Positions 17,938-27,073 of a DNA stretch of 64,000 nt are shown here, in pieces. Both the position numbers and the translations under genes were made by a program. The stretch spans positions 62,001 through 126,000 of the forward strand of contig USLU01000006.1 of assembly GCA_900555635.1 (NCBI GenBank). Reading direction: 5' to 3'. Under the pieces are notes generated by a model. The model was not told where the DNA came from. It ran no database searches and was given only the letters and a program-made list of their open reading frames with translations. Numbering within the stretch: the stretch's first letter is position 1; each line of letters opens with the position of its first letter. Source of the stretch: an uncultured Bacteroides sp. GTDB lineage: Bacteria; Bacteroidota; Bacteroidia; Bacteroidales; Bacteroidaceae.

Positions 17938-18030
17938 TTAAAACATCATTGTTTGACCACCAATCACACCTGCTACAGCACTAGCTACAGCAATAATAAT
18001 TTTCAAAATTACATTCCACGTTTTTTTCAT
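17938..18030 (-). CDS. Smalltalk micro-protein, 30 residues
   Basis: A 30-codon gene starting at the ATG complementary to 18028-18030 and ending at 17938. The product begins MKKTWNVILKIIIAVASAV and continues AGVIGG to a Phe end: a short basic head and one hydrophobic helix, the pattern of the Bacteroides smalltalk proteins. These occur immediately downstream of HU-like DNA-binding protein genes, as here (62 bp after the HU stop). The hydrophobic helix suggests membrane association; function is unknown. In most loci of this kind an N-acetylmuramoyl-L-alanine amidase gene follows, which is missing here. Too short for standard gene finders. Confidence 0.8.
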   Translation of the reverse strand: MKKTWNVILKIIIAVASAVAGVIGGQTMMF

Positions 18031-18092
18031 AGAGTTCTTACGTTTTAATTATTGATCTTCTGCTTCAATTTCTTATGCATTCAGGATACCTT

Positions 18093-18593
18093 TTATCCCA
18101 ATGGGTTATCATTCTCGTCCCCAACGGAGCCACCTCCTGAAGGTTTGTCCGAGCCATCACCTATGGTCACTTTTCCTTTCAGATAGTCATCCAAGCTCAC
18201 CAAATCCAGTCTTTCACCGGCACGAGTAGCTACTTTCGTTATCTTCAGTTCCCTATTAGCTTGAAAACAAATACGCACACTTTCCACACTTTTGGCAGTT
18301 ATATCATCCGCTTTCTCTTCACCTTTCGATTTTGCCGCCAACATAAATACCCCCAATCCGGCAATATTTACCGTTTTACCTTCAAGTAACTGTTCTTTCA
18401 ACTTTTCCACAAAGTTCTGCATTGTACTCTTAATATCACCAATAGACAAGGAAGATCTATCCTGCATCTTCTGTGCGATAAATGCTAAATCAACACTTTG
18501 TCCTAGAGTTATCAATTGTGGAAAATACTTCTTAGGAGAGTTTTCAACCCGAGGGTCCGACGGTCTCTCTACCGTTCTAAAAATTACACTCAT
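18093..18593 (-). CDS. HU-like DNA-binding protein (HU-HIG family)
   Basis: A 166-residue protein of the Bacteroidetes HU/IHF-like family with an N-terminal extension. The DNA-binding core runs from about 33 to 120: DLAFIAQKMQDRSSLSIGDIKSTMQNFVEKLKEQL, then the GKTVNIAGLGVFMLAAKSKG strand pair corresponding to the HU saddle. The tail (about 140-166) is rich in Gly, Asp and Ser (SGGGSVGDEND) and likely disordered. Its role may be chromosomal architecture or a mobile-element-derived function. A perfect 14-bp palindrome (18639-18652) lies about 45 bp upstream of the start, and the smalltalk gene follows. It lies downstream of the capsule operon in the same direction. Confidence 0.85.
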   Translation of the reverse strand: MSVIFRTVERPSDPRVENSPKKYFPQLITLGQSVDLAFIAQKMQDRSSLSIGDIKSTMQNFVEKLKEQLLEGKTVNIAGLGVFMLAAKSKGEEKADDITAKSVESVRICFQANRELKITKVATRAGERLDLVSLDDYLKGKVTIGDGSDKPSGGGSVGDENDNPLG

Positions 18594-18638
18594 ACTTTTT
18601 TTCTTTAGAGATTTAAATTCGTTTTTAATTCACACGTT

Positions 18639-18652
18639 TCGTTGATCAACGA
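18639..18652. promoter_or_regulatory. Perfect 14-bp palindrome upstream of the HU-like gene
   Basis: TCGTTGATCAACGA reads the same on both strands and lies about 45 bp upstream of the HU-like start, next to a CACCTTTG sequence on the minus strand that is a weak -7 element. A dimeric operator is possible; no regulator is identified. Confidence 0.45.
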
Positions 18653-18733
18653 TGCAAAGGTGCGGACTAAAAGTTATATCACCAAAGAAAAAAGGGGTTC
18701 GAAAGCTGTTTTTCTGAGAAAAGTTATAAATTT

Positions 18734-19693
18734 CTATAAATCAACACTTCTTTGATGTAAGTAAAAGTAGCGTTTCATAAACAAGATATAGATTAAACTC
18801 AATATTAGAATACTACCCGCTAGATAAATATAACCATATTCTTGACAATGAATATATCCTATTATGAGAATAGCTTGCGTCGCCATATAAATGGAAGATA
18901 CCACTACATGAGGTATTTTCAATTCATTTGCCATTACCTGATATAAATGTTTCCGGTGCGGCAAGCCGATATTTTCATGAAGCATCAAGCGATGGATGAT
19001 AGTCAGAACACTATCAACACCATAAACGGTCAATAACATTATCCAACTGAAATTCTCCGTTTGAATTATCAATTTGCCTATCAAGAAAAGAAGAATAAAA
19101 GCTATGCTTACAGAACCTACATCACCGGCAAAACATTTAGCTTTCTTGCGAAAATTGAAGAAGCAGAAAACCAATACAGAACAAAGCACTACATAGATTA
19201 AATCTTCTGCTACAAAAGGAATGATTTCATTATTTATATAAGTCAGTGCCATAAGAATGATAAGCGAATATCCACCCGTGATACCGTTGATTCCATCCAT
19301 GAAATTATAAGCATTGATAATACCAGTACATGCTATTAAAGCAATAATAATCCACCACCAGGATAAAGAAAACAATCCCCACTGATAAAACATCAATGCC
19401 ATAGCAGAAAAATGAAAAAGTAGTCTCGTGATCTGTCTGGTAGATTTTATGTCATCTACGAAACTGATAAAAGTAACTAAAGTCAAAGCCAATATAAACC
19501 AAGGATACTCAAAACCACTCATCAAGAAATAAGCTAATGCACCAAAATAGAAAATAATCCCACCACCTCGGAGGGTTATTCTTTTATGGGAGCTTCGCTC
19601 ATTGGGCTTATCTATAATATTACACTTATTAGCTATCCTAAAATAAAAAAGTTCTGCTATAAATAGCAGAACCAAAATCATTAAGTAATACAC
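18734..19693 (-). CDS. WecA/WbpL-like initiating sugar-phosphate transferase
   Basis: Polytopic inner-membrane enzyme of the MraY/WecA family that transfers an N-acetyl-hexosamine-1-phosphate from UDP-sugar to undecaprenyl phosphate, starting the repeat unit. At 319 residues it has about ten hydrophobic helices. Conserved elements are the Mg-binding SFVDDIKSTRQ at about 91-101, NAYNFMDGINGITGG at about 126-140, FAGDVGS near 190, and the cytoplasmic HRLMLHENIGLPHRKHLYQ His-rich loop. It is the last gene of the capsule operon and is paired with an SDR reductase, as WbpL is with WbpV in Pseudomonas, so the primer may be QuiNAc or D-FucNAc and not GlcNAc; that is inference. Confidence 0.88.
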   Translation of the reverse strand: MYYLMILVLLFIAELFYFRIANKCNIIDKPNERSSHKRITLRGGGIIFYFGALAYFLMSGFEYPWFILALTLVTFISFVDDIKSTRQITRLLFHFSAMALMFYQWGLFSLSWWWIIIALIACTGIINAYNFMDGINGITGGYSLIILMALTYINNEIIPFVAEDLIYVVLCSVLVFCFFNFRKKAKCFAGDVGSVSIAFILLFLIGKLIIQTENFSWIMLLTVYGVDSVLTIIHRLMLHENIGLPHRKHLYQVMANELKIPHVVVSSIYMATQAILIIGYIHCQEYGYIYLAGSILILSLIYILFMKRYFYLHQRSVDL

Positions 19694-19727
19694 TTTTATA
19701 TTGCCTCCCTTATTTTTTTAGTGTTAT

Positions 19728-20708
19728 TTATTTAATTTGGAACGATCTTATCGTTTTCATTATTCCTTCTTCTGCCCGTACAGGCATTTTATCAATATCC
19801 AAAGCCGCTTTTATCTTCGCATTACTTACCACATAATTCTCCGTCAACTTATGTAGGCGTTCTGAATTCAACGGCAAATATAGTAATGTCCCTAACCTAG
19901 CACATCCCTCCATCATATATCTATTCATCTTCCAAATATGTGGTTTACGACCTAAGGCTTCACACATCAAAGCAATCAAATCGTTCGTTGATAATGCTTC
20001 GTCATCTCCCATATGATATATACCACTTGCAACATCCTTAGTCAGTAATCCTTCAACAACATAACAAAGATTATCTATCGAAGTAAAAGACCTCCTGTTC
20101 TCAAAATCACCCAAAGGCCAAGGAATGCCTTTCTTCACCATATTATAGAGTAGATTCAAGTTACCCTTATTTCCGGGACCATGAATCATACAGGGGCGTA
20201 AAATATAAAACTGTTTACCATCATTTCTCAACTCTGATTTTTCATTCCCGATTTTCAATTTACTCAGAATGTAATTCTCAGCCGCTATCTTGCTTTCCCC
20301 ATAAGGACCGACCGGAGTTGGCATTACATCTTCTGTTAGTAAATCACCAGTCACGCTATCAGCAGCAGCCTTTACAGAACTAAAAAAGATAAACTTCTTC
20401 GCAGATGACTCCAGAAAGAAATCGAATATTTTCCTTGTTAGCCCTGTATTAATATCAAAATACACTTGGGCGGCAGACTGTTTTTTTGTATCATGAGCTT
20501 TACCTGCCAAATGTATGATGACATCAAACTTCGGAAGATTTTGCATTGGGAAAGAAGCCGGCTCAATATCTTTCCAAGAAAAAGTCTTTATCACACCCTC
20601 CTTCTCCGGTTCTACTATATCCAAACCATATAGGTTGTGATTCTTCTTTAAAGCAACAACAAGATTAGAGCCCACAAATCCATGGATTCCTGTAATTAGT
20701 ATGTTCAT
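19728..20708 (-). CDS. SDR epimerase/reductase, WbpV/FnlD-like
   Basis: A 326-residue NAD(P)-dependent extended SDR that acts on a nucleotide sugar. The dinucleotide motif GIHGFVGSN is at residues 7-15, FFSSVKAAAD carries the Ser of the active site, and YGESK (about 146-150) is the YxxxK pair. Proteins of this type next to a WecA-like transferase usually reduce UDP-4-keto-6-deoxy-GlcNAc to UDP-QuiNAc or UDP-D-FucNAc before it is loaded on the lipid carrier. No dedicated 4,6-dehydratase (WbpM-like) lies in the operon, so this keto-sugar would come from elsewhere. The start overlaps the stop of the upstream glycosyltransferase by four bases. Confidence 0.82.
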   Translation of the reverse strand: MNILITGIHGFVGSNLVVALKKNHNLYGLDIVEPEKEGVIKTFSWKDIEPASFPMQNLPKFDVIIHLAGKAHDTKKQSAAQVYFDINTGLTRKIFDFFLESSAKKFIFFSSVKAAADSVTGDLLTEDVMPTPVGPYGESKIAAENYILSKLKIGNEKSELRNDGKQFYILRPCMIHGPGNKGNLNLLYNMVKKGIPWPLGDFENRRSFTSIDNLCYVVEGLLTKDVASGIYHMGDDEALSTNDLIALMCEALGRKPHIWKMNRYMMEGCARLGTLLYLPLNSERLHKLTENYVVSNAKIKAALDIDKMPVRAEEGIMKTIRSFQIK

Positions 20709-21937
20709 AAAGCTTCAACTAAGTCCACATATTGTCCGATTACCACATCTTTGGAATATAATCGTCCGATTACATCAATACCATTCTGACCCAAAGAGGC
20801 TAATTCGTCCCTGGAAACGGCATTCAACCAATCAGTCATTTCTCCTACTTTTTCTTCCATATTCTTTTCTATAACCAACTTCCCACAATTATGCTCTTGT
20901 AAGAATTTTACAATAGGTGTATCTTCTCCCGAACACACCAACAAAGGTTTACCACATGCCATAATAGTATAAACCTTGGAAGGAAAGCCTTGCATCTCCA
21001 TTTCAGGATTCATAAAAACAAACTGGATGTCAGAATAGGCAAGAATAGACGGCATTAACTCTCTAGGTTGATAAGGCAAAACATGTATGTTAGTTAGTCC
21101 CTGTTTGAGGATCGTCTCTTCAAGGAAAGGCTTCTTAACACCTTCGCCAATTATAAAGTATTCAATTGGACACCCCAAAGTCCGTTCTGCCAAACAAACC
21201 AAAGGTTCCCAATCTTGTGCAAAGCCGATGTTCCCAGCATAAAGCAATTTCAAGGAAGTTGTTGGAGGAAACAGATGGGAATCCAAGGATCTCACATTCT
21301 CTTTTTGGGGATTATATAAATCTGTATCTACAAAGTTAGGTATGATATGAAGCTTGGATACATCTTTAAACCTTCCTACTATTGTATTATAAAAAACATT
21401 ATCTATAGTCGTAACGGCTGTTGAGCTATTATAAACATATCTTTCAATTTTACGCAGTAATTCTATTACAACGCCTTCTTTACGTTTAAGTATGTCAGGA
21501 TATATCTCTTGCACATTATAGATGGTTTTACAACCTTTGATTTTCGCAAGCCAAAGATTGATAACCCCGATAGTCAAGGGAGGAGAAGGCGACAAAATAA
21601 TATCGATATTTTTTTCAAATAAACCGATTAAGAAAGATACGACATGCCAATATACAAATCCCAATATTCGCAGAAAACTATTCTTGAATTTCTTTTGGGG
21701 TACATGGATAACCCTGATTCCTTGGAAACAACTTTCCTTGCAGACTCCCCAAATTTTCCATTTAAGTGGTTGTGCAGCCAATTGCGATTGCACTATATTA
21801 TAATGGGGCGTAGTTGTCAATACAACTACATCATAGCCGCTTTCTTTAAATCTCAAAGCAATATCATTATAGAGATATGCTGTTGAAACTCCATCAGGAC
21901 TAAAAATCAAGCTGTGTATCAGGATTTTCTTGGGCAT
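20705..21937 (-). CDS. Glycosyltransferase family 4, WbuB-like
   Basis: A 410-residue GT-B retaining glycosyltransferase. The N-terminus (KKILIHSLIFSPDGVSTAYLYNDIA) and the C-terminal donor domain (LYAGNIGFAQDWEPLV, YFIIGEGVKKPFLEE, FPSKVYTIMACGKPLLV) match WbuB, the L-fucosamine transferase of E. coli O26-type loci. The genes for UDP-L-FucNAc synthesis lie just upstream in the operon (21945-25409), making transfer of L-FucNAc onto the lipid-linked first sugar the most likely role. It is eight bases downstream of the 2-epimerase and overlaps the following SDR gene by four bases. Specificity is inferred from context only. Confidence 0.82.
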   Translation of the reverse strand: MPKKILIHSLIFSPDGVSTAYLYNDIALRFKESGYDVVVLTTTPHYNIVQSQLAAQPLKWKIWGVCKESCFQGIRVIHVPQKKFKNSFLRILGFVYWHVVSFLIGLFEKNIDIILSPSPPLTIGVINLWLAKIKGCKTIYNVQEIYPDILKRKEGVVIELLRKIERYVYNSSTAVTTIDNVFYNTIVGRFKDVSKLHIIPNFVDTDLYNPQKENVRSLDSHLFPPTTSLKLLYAGNIGFAQDWEPLVCLAERTLGCPIEYFIIGEGVKKPFLEETILKQGLTNIHVLPYQPRELMPSILAYSDIQFVFMNPEMEMQGFPSKVYTIMACGKPLLVCSGEDTPIVKFLQEHNCGKLVIEKNMEEKVGEMTDWLNAVSRDELASLGQNGIDVIGRLYSKDVVIGQYVDLVEAL

Positions 21938-21944
21938 AATACAC

Positions 21945-23126
21945 TTATTTTCTCCAGACCATCTTATTTATCACTCCCGTATAACTTTGAATCAACTTCA
22001 CAACCTTAATCGAAACGTTTTCATCGACGTATGTTGGTACAGGTAAACCATTGTCACCATTCTTATTCATCTCCACAGCAGTATCAACCGCCTGCAACAA
22101 TGACTGTTCATCAATACCCGCCAATATAAAGCAGCCTTTATCCATAGCTTCCGGGCGTTCCGTACTGGTACGAATACAAACTGCCGGAAAGGAGTATCCC
22201 ACCGACGTGAAAAAAGAGCTTTCCTCAGGCAATGTACCACTGTCCGATACGACGGCATAGGCGTTCATCTGCAAACAGTTATAATCATGGAAGCCAAGAG
22301 GTTCATGACGGATGACACGTTTATCTAATACAAAACCGCTTGTTTCAAGACGTTTCTTACTACGGGGATGACAACTATAAAGTATAGGCATGTCATATTT
22401 CTCAGCCATGGCATTAATAGCCTTAAACAATGAAAGAAAGTTCCTTTCCGTATCTATGTTCTCCTCACGATGAGCGGAAAGCAATATATATCTTCCTTTC
22501 TGGAGTTTCAATCTCTCATGAATATCTGAGACTTTTATTTCCGCCAGATTCTCATGCAGTACTTCTGCCATGGGAGAACCTGTTACATAAGTACGCTCCT
22601 TCGCTACACCAGAAGCGTTCAGATATCTGCGCGCATGCTCAGAATAACAAAGATTCATATCTGAAATTATGTCAACGATCCGGCGATTAGTTTCTTCAGG
22701 CAAGCACTCATCGAAACAACGATTGCCTGCTTCCATGTGGAAGATTGGAATATGAAGGCGTTTGGCACCGATCACGCTTAAACAGGAGTTTGTATCTCCC
22801 AGTACCAACACGGCATCAGGGGTAACCTGCACCATCAACTTATAACTGGCATTGATGATATTTCCCATCGTAGCTCCCAAATCATCACCTACAGCATCCA
22901 TATACACATCAGGATCTATCAGGTTCAGATCATGAAAGAAAACACCATTCAAATTATAATCATAGTTCTGTCCGGTATGAGCCAGAATACAGTCAAAATA
23001 CTTACGACACTTATTGATGACGGCTGCCAACCGGATAATCTCCGGACGAGTGCCTACTATTATCAAGAGTTTCAACTTTCCGTTCTCCTGAAACTTTATA
23101 TCTGAATAATCCAATCGAATATCCAT
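21945..23126 (-). CDS. wbjD: UDP-GlcNAc 2-epimerase family enzyme, WbjD/CapG type
   Basis: Non-hydrolysing 2-epimerase of 393 residues. KLLIIVGTRPEIIRLAAVI is the signature N-terminus (about 18-36), VLVLGDTNSCLS and FHMEAGNRCFDECLPEETNRRIVD follow, then CHPRSKKRLETSG and the donor-binding DSGTLPEESSFF. The NLCYSEHARRYLNASG stretch and the neighbouring WbjB and WbjC genes point to CapG/WbjD/FnlC, which performs the last step to UDP-L-FucNAc by epimerising C2 of UDP-N-acetyl-L-pneumosamine. It could alternatively epimerise the diacetamido uronic acid (WbpI role), which would otherwise lack a 2-epimerase here. The N-terminal 17 residues are longer than usual. Confidence 0.88.
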   Translation of the reverse strand: MDIRLDYSDIKFQENGKLKLLIIVGTRPEIIRLAAVINKCRKYFDCILAHTGQNYDYNLNGVFFHDLNLIDPDVYMDAVGDDLGATMGNIINASYKLMVQVTPDAVLVLGDTNSCLSVIGAKRLHIPIFHMEAGNRCFDECLPEETNRRIVDIISDMNLCYSEHARRYLNASGVAKERTYVTGSPMAEVLHENLAEIKVSDIHERLKLQKGRYILLSAHREENIDTERNFLSLFKAINAMAEKYDMPILYSCHPRSKKRLETSGFVLDKRVIRHEPLGFHDYNCLQMNAYAVVSDSGTLPEESSFFTSVGYSFPAVCIRTSTERPEAMDKGCFILAGIDEQSLLQAVDTAVEMNKNGDNGLPVPTYVDENVSIKVVKLIQSYTGVINKMVWRK

Positions 23127-23170
23127 TTGCTATATTGTTCTTTATATTTATATGATCTTTTATACTATCC

Positions 23171-24319
23171 TTATACTTTTTCAAAATAAGTATCCGGTCT
23201 TTCGGGATCGAAACATTCATTGCACCACATAAAAGTTACCAAGTCTTCCATTTCTGAAAGATTGATGATATTATGAGTATATCCGGGAATCATCTCAACC
23301 ACTTCTATTTTTTCTCCACGCACCTCAAAGTTTATCACTTCATCCGTACCCATTTTTCGAAGTTGTATCAAACCATGACCACTCACCACTACAAATTTCT
23401 CGTTCTTAGTGTGATGCCAATGTTGGCCTTTTGTAATGCCCGGTTTAGATATATTCACCGAGAACTGACCACGATCTAGCGTGCGGATAATTTCGGTGAA
23501 ACTACCGCGCTCATCTACATTCATCCTCAAAGGATAAGAAAATCTCCCTTTGGGCAGGTAAGACAAATAAGTGGAATAAAGTTTCTTGGCAAAAGCATCA
23601 CTCAAGTCAGGTACATTGAGGGTATCGGGCATTTGCCTGAAAGACTTTATCAATTCCACAATGCTACCTAAGCTTATTGTATGTACTACGGGAACTTCAC
23701 ATAAATCCCCCTGATGGTGTTCTTTACCGTCCAAGACTGCAATCAGTTCATCTACCACGTCATCTATATATACAAGGCTCATTACTATCGATGGGTCATT
23801 CACCTGAATAGGCAAGTCATGGGCAATGTTATTACAGAATGTAGCCACTGCACTGTTATAGTTGGGACGGCACCATTTGCCGAAGATATTAGGAAAACGG
23901 TATATCAACACTTTAGCCCCAGTTTCTCTGCTGTAATCAAACATCAACTGTTCCCCGGCACGTTTGGATTCACCATAAGGATTATCCAGTGAAGCCTGGG
24001 TAGATGATGAGATCATAACCGGACATGTATTTCCATACTTTTTTAAAGTATCCAGAAGCGTGGAAGCAAAACCGAAATTGCCTTGCATGAACTCGGACTG
24101 TTCCTTCGGGCGGTTAACGCCTGCAAGGTTGAATACAAAGTCAGCCTGTTTACAATAGATATCCAGTTCCGATGGATCACTGTCTATATCATACTCAAAG
24201 ACTGTAAGCTCATCTCCCTGTATTCCATAATGACGGGCTTTACCACTTTGGATATTATGTAATTGGGATACAAGATTTCGTCCGACAAACCCTTTGGCGC
24301 CGGTCACTAAAACTTTCAT
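23171..24319 (-). CDS. wbjC: Bifunctional WbjC/CapF: SDR plus cupin
   Basis: A 382-residue two-domain enzyme of UDP-L-FucNAc synthesis. The N-terminal SDR domain has GAKGFVGRNL at 7-16, a catalytic YGESKRAGEQ element near 132, and NPNYNSAVATFCNN-like substrate loops. The C-terminal cupin (about 265-382) contains the metal ligands GQHWHHTKNEKFVVVSGHG and MIPGYTHNI. In CapF of Staphylococcus aureus the cupin epimerises C3 and the SDR domain reduces C4. The gene lies between wbjB (16 bp) and wbjD (44 bp), the standard order. Length and domains are normal. Confidence 0.92.
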   Translation of the reverse strand: MKVLVTGAKGFVGRNLVSQLHNIQSGKARHYGIQGDELTVFEYDIDSDPSELDIYCKQADFVFNLAGVNRPKEQSEFMQGNFGFASTLLDTLKKYGNTCPVMISSSTQASLDNPYGESKRAGEQLMFDYSRETGAKVLIYRFPNIFGKWCRPNYNSAVATFCNNIAHDLPIQVNDPSIVMSLVYIDDVVDELIAVLDGKEHHQGDLCEVPVVHTISLGSIVELIKSFRQMPDTLNVPDLSDAFAKKLYSTYLSYLPKGRFSYPLRMNVDERGSFTEIIRTLDRGQFSVNISKPGITKGQHWHHTKNEKFVVVSGHGLIQLRKMGTDEVINFEVRGEKIEVVEMIPGYTHNIINLSEMEDLVTFMWCNECFDPERPDTYFEKV

Positions 24320-24335
24320 AAAACAAATAGTTTAT

Positions 24336-25409
24336 TTATTCACTCTTGATCTCCGTACTTTTGGTCTTTTCTTCCAGCCCGAGATCTTCACGGATAAAGC
24401 GGAGTTTAAGAAGAAGTTTTTTCATGCCTTCCACATCCAGGCGGGCAGTGTTATGAGAATGATAATCCTCAATTCTGGCAATATCCTCATTACCTTCCGT
24501 AAAGAACTTGTCGTAATTCAAATCGCGGGTATCACAAGGAATACGGTAATAATCACCCATATCAATGGCTTTTGCCATCTCTTCTCGGGTAACAAGGGTT
24601 TCATAAAGTTTCTCTCCATGGCGGGTACCGATAGTCTTGACTTCTATTTCACCGTATTTAGGATGTATTTGTGCATAGGTTTCTTTCAACGACTGCGCCA
24701 AAACATCCAATGTAGCAGCAGGAGCTTTCTGCACAAACAAGTCACCGTTATGACCATGTGCAAATGCATAGATTACAAGATCCACAGCATCATCCAGCGT
24801 CATCATGAAACGGGTCATGTTAGGGTCTGTTACTGTAATAGGTTTGCCATTCTTTATCTGCTCCACCCACAAAGGAATTACGGAACCACGGCTTGCCATA
24901 ACATTGCCATAACGAGTACAACAAATAGTAGTGCCAGCTCCATCACCCAAGGCACGACCTTTGGCGATAGCCACCTTCTCCATCATAGCTTTGCTGATAC
25001 CCATGGCATTAATAGGGTAAGCAGCCTTATCTGTTGAAAGAACTACTACGTTTTTTACACCATGGGCAATAGCGGATTCCAATACGTTATCTGTACCGAT
25101 AACATTGGTCTGTACAGCCTGCAAAGGAAAGAACTCACAACTCGGAACTTGTTTCAGGGCGGCAGCGGAAAATACGTAATCCACTCCTACCATAACACCA
25201 TCCACCGATTGGCGGTCACGGACATTGCCAATGTAGAACTTCACTTTGGGATTCTGCAAATGATGACGCATGTCATCCTGCTTCTTCTCATCTCTCGAAA
25301 AAATACGGATTTCCTTGATATCGCTATCAAGAAAACGACGTAAAACTGCATTACCGAAAGAACCTGTACCACCGGTAATTAATAAAATTTTATCTTTAAA
25401 TATGGACAT
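24336..25409 (-). CDS. wbjB: UDP-GlcNAc 4,6-dehydratase/5-epimerase WbjB/CapE
   Basis: First enzyme of UDP-L-FucNAc synthesis, an inverting 4,6-dehydratase of the CapD/FlaA1-like SDR group. With the ATG at 25409 it has 357 residues and begins MSIFKDKILLITGGTGSFG; a longer frame to 25466 adds 19 residues before the nucleotide-binding strand and is unlikely. TGGTGSFGNAVLRRFL is the cofactor site, FSAAALKQVPSCE and DKAAYPINAMGISKAMMEK contain the catalytic residues, with Met instead of the usual Tyr in the extended YxxxK position as in this subgroup. The C-terminus ends in a KTKSTEIKSE tail. wbjC follows after 16 bp. Confidence 0.92.
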   Translation of the reverse strand: MSIFKDKILLITGGTGSFGNAVLRRFLDSDIKEIRIFSRDEKKQDDMRHHLQNPKVKFYIGNVRDRQSVDGVMVGVDYVFSAAALKQVPSCEFFPLQAVQTNVIGTDNVLESAIAHGVKNVVVLSTDKAAYPINAMGISKAMMEKVAIAKGRALGDGAGTTICCTRYGNVMASRGSVIPLWVEQIKNGKPITVTDPNMTRFMMTLDDAVDLVIYAFAHGHNGDLFVQKAPAATLDVLAQSLKETYAQIHPKYGEIEVKTIGTRHGEKLYETLVTREEMAKAIDMGDYYRIPCDTRDLNYDKFFTEGNEDIARIEDYHSHNTARLDVEGMKKLLLKLRFIREDLGLEEKTKSTEIKSE

Positions 25410-25471
25410 ATTATATTTTATCTTAATCATTTGTATGAGGTACACATCAACATTAGTATATATCAAAAAAC

Positions 25472-26683
25472 TTACTTGTAATCTTTTAAAAGTCCCTCAT
25501 ATAACTGCATATATTCGCTGTAACGTATCTTTTTATCATAAAGCCTCACAGCCCTTTCTCTACAGTTCGATTCATAAGCAACTTTCCCTAATCGTTTTAT
25601 AATATTTATTTTAGCAATTAAGCTTTCTAAATCACCCTGCTCCACCACAAAACCAGTAGATTCATCTATTGCCTCTACACTACCACCTGTACGGTATGTT
25701 ATCACAGGAGTACCGCATGCCAATGCCTCTAAATTCGTTGTTGGGAAATTATCTTCCCAAGTAGGATTTAAGAATACGTCCGCGATTGAATAATATTGTA
25801 CTAATTCCTGAATACTATTCGTACGTTTAATTCCGACAATTCCTTTAGGGAGATTCTCAATCTGCTTATCATTCACACCTATTAATACAATAAGGGAATC
25901 ATGTCCTAACATCTGCCTAAGCTTAATAAAATCTTCCAACCCTTTATGAGGAGACCACACACTTGCAACTCCTAAAATTACAAACCTGTCATCTATTCCC
26001 AATTCTGATTTCTTTTTTCGTAATGGAGTAAACATTTCAATATCAATCCCATTATGAATTATCTGCACTGGATAGTACTTTAAGAAGGAAGACATCACTT
26101 CATCCTTCAACCATTTTGAAACAGTAACTAAAGTCACATTTTTAGCTAAAGTAAACCACTTCTTCTTATCCCTAAAGTTCTTTTCAGAGCGATCTATCAT
26201 ACATGACTTTGGATAGGTCTTTTTCAGCGGACAATCGTAACATCCATTTTTCCAGCGTTCACAATTTATATAGGTATAATGTGAGCAATGTCCAGTAAAA
26301 GTCCAACAGTCGTGCAGAGTCCAAACTACTGGAATTTCTATCTTATGCAAATACTCAAACAAAATCGGATAGTTCAAATAATATCCATGAATATTATGCA
26401 AATGAATAATATCTGGACTAATATCTTCTATTTTTTTTATCAATTCGCTAGTGCTAGCCTTAGAAGCCAATCCATGTCTATCAAATAGACGGGTCTGAAA
26501 CACATGATAAAATACATCCCAATCTGTACCTATCCTGATTCGCTTTGAGGTACTATCATTACTGTGACGTCCATAGGCGATATAGCTCTCCCAGCCTTCT
26601 GCAATTACCTGCTGACCTATTTCTTCTGCAATACGTCCCGTAGATCCCCAATTAGAAGTTGTGTTAATCTGAAAAAGTTTCAT
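25472..26683 (-). CDS. Glycosyltransferase family 4, WcaC-like
   Basis: A 403-residue GT-B enzyme beginning MKLFQINTTSNWGSTGRIAEE; the frame opens 18 bp further upstream but the ATG at 26683 fits the family. A cysteine cluster (CSHYTYINCERWKNGCYDCP and a further Cys, about 134-159) resembles that of colanic acid WcaC-type transferases, where it may bind metal. The donor domain has VILGVASVWSPHKG and NPTWEDNFPTTNLEALACGTP, which includes the E(x7)E pair. It presumably adds one sugar of the repeat unit at the cytoplasmic face; donor and linkage are unknown. Confidence 0.85.
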   Translation of the reverse strand: MKLFQINTTSNWGSTGRIAEEIGQQVIAEGWESYIAYGRHSNDSTSKRIRIGTDWDVFYHVFQTRLFDRHGLASKASTSELIKKIEDISPDIIHLHNIHGYYLNYPILFEYLHKIEIPVVWTLHDCWTFTGHCSHYTYINCERWKNGCYDCPLKKTYPKSCMIDRSEKNFRDKKKWFTLAKNVTLVTVSKWLKDEVMSSFLKYYPVQIIHNGIDIEMFTPLRKKKSELGIDDRFVILGVASVWSPHKGLEDFIKLRQMLGHDSLIVLIGVNDKQIENLPKGIVGIKRTNSIQELVQYYSIADVFLNPTWEDNFPTTNLEALACGTPVITYRTGGSVEAIDESTGFVVEQGDLESLIAKINIIKRLGKVAYESNCRERAVRLYDKKIRYSEYMQLYEGLLKDYK

Positions 26684-26701
26684 TATTCCATATATAAACA
26701 T

Positions 26702-27073
26702 TAATTGCTAGACTATTCTGCTTTTCAAAGCCTCACAGCCTATTCTAATATTTTTGTAATGTAAAATATTGACACAATATTAACCTTATGAGAAAATTAC
26801 AATTCTAAGGTTAGTTTAAAACTAGATACTTACTAATTTGGATAAATATAGTAATATTAAACTCACTCACAAATACAGTATTGCACTTTTGAAATTTTCT
26901 AAAAAACAATCTTCACCTAGTAGTGTAGAACTCATAGTAAAATACCTCTATGTTCATTCTTGCCTTTCTAAAGATAAACACATAAACATAACAGAAATAC
27001 CAAGATATAAAAAGCCAAGAAATGAATGCACACTAAAAATTGTTGTTAATACCCAACTTCTACTCTTTCAAAT
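26702..27073. other. Gene-free A/T-rich gap inside the capsule operon
   Basis: This 372-bp stretch between two glycosyltransferase genes is the largest interruption in the operon. It is very A/T-rich; the plus-strand open frame at 26838-27077 (79 codons) is antisense to the operon, has no recognisable relatives and overlaps the next gene end. I read it as decayed or recombined sequence. Confidence 0.5.
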
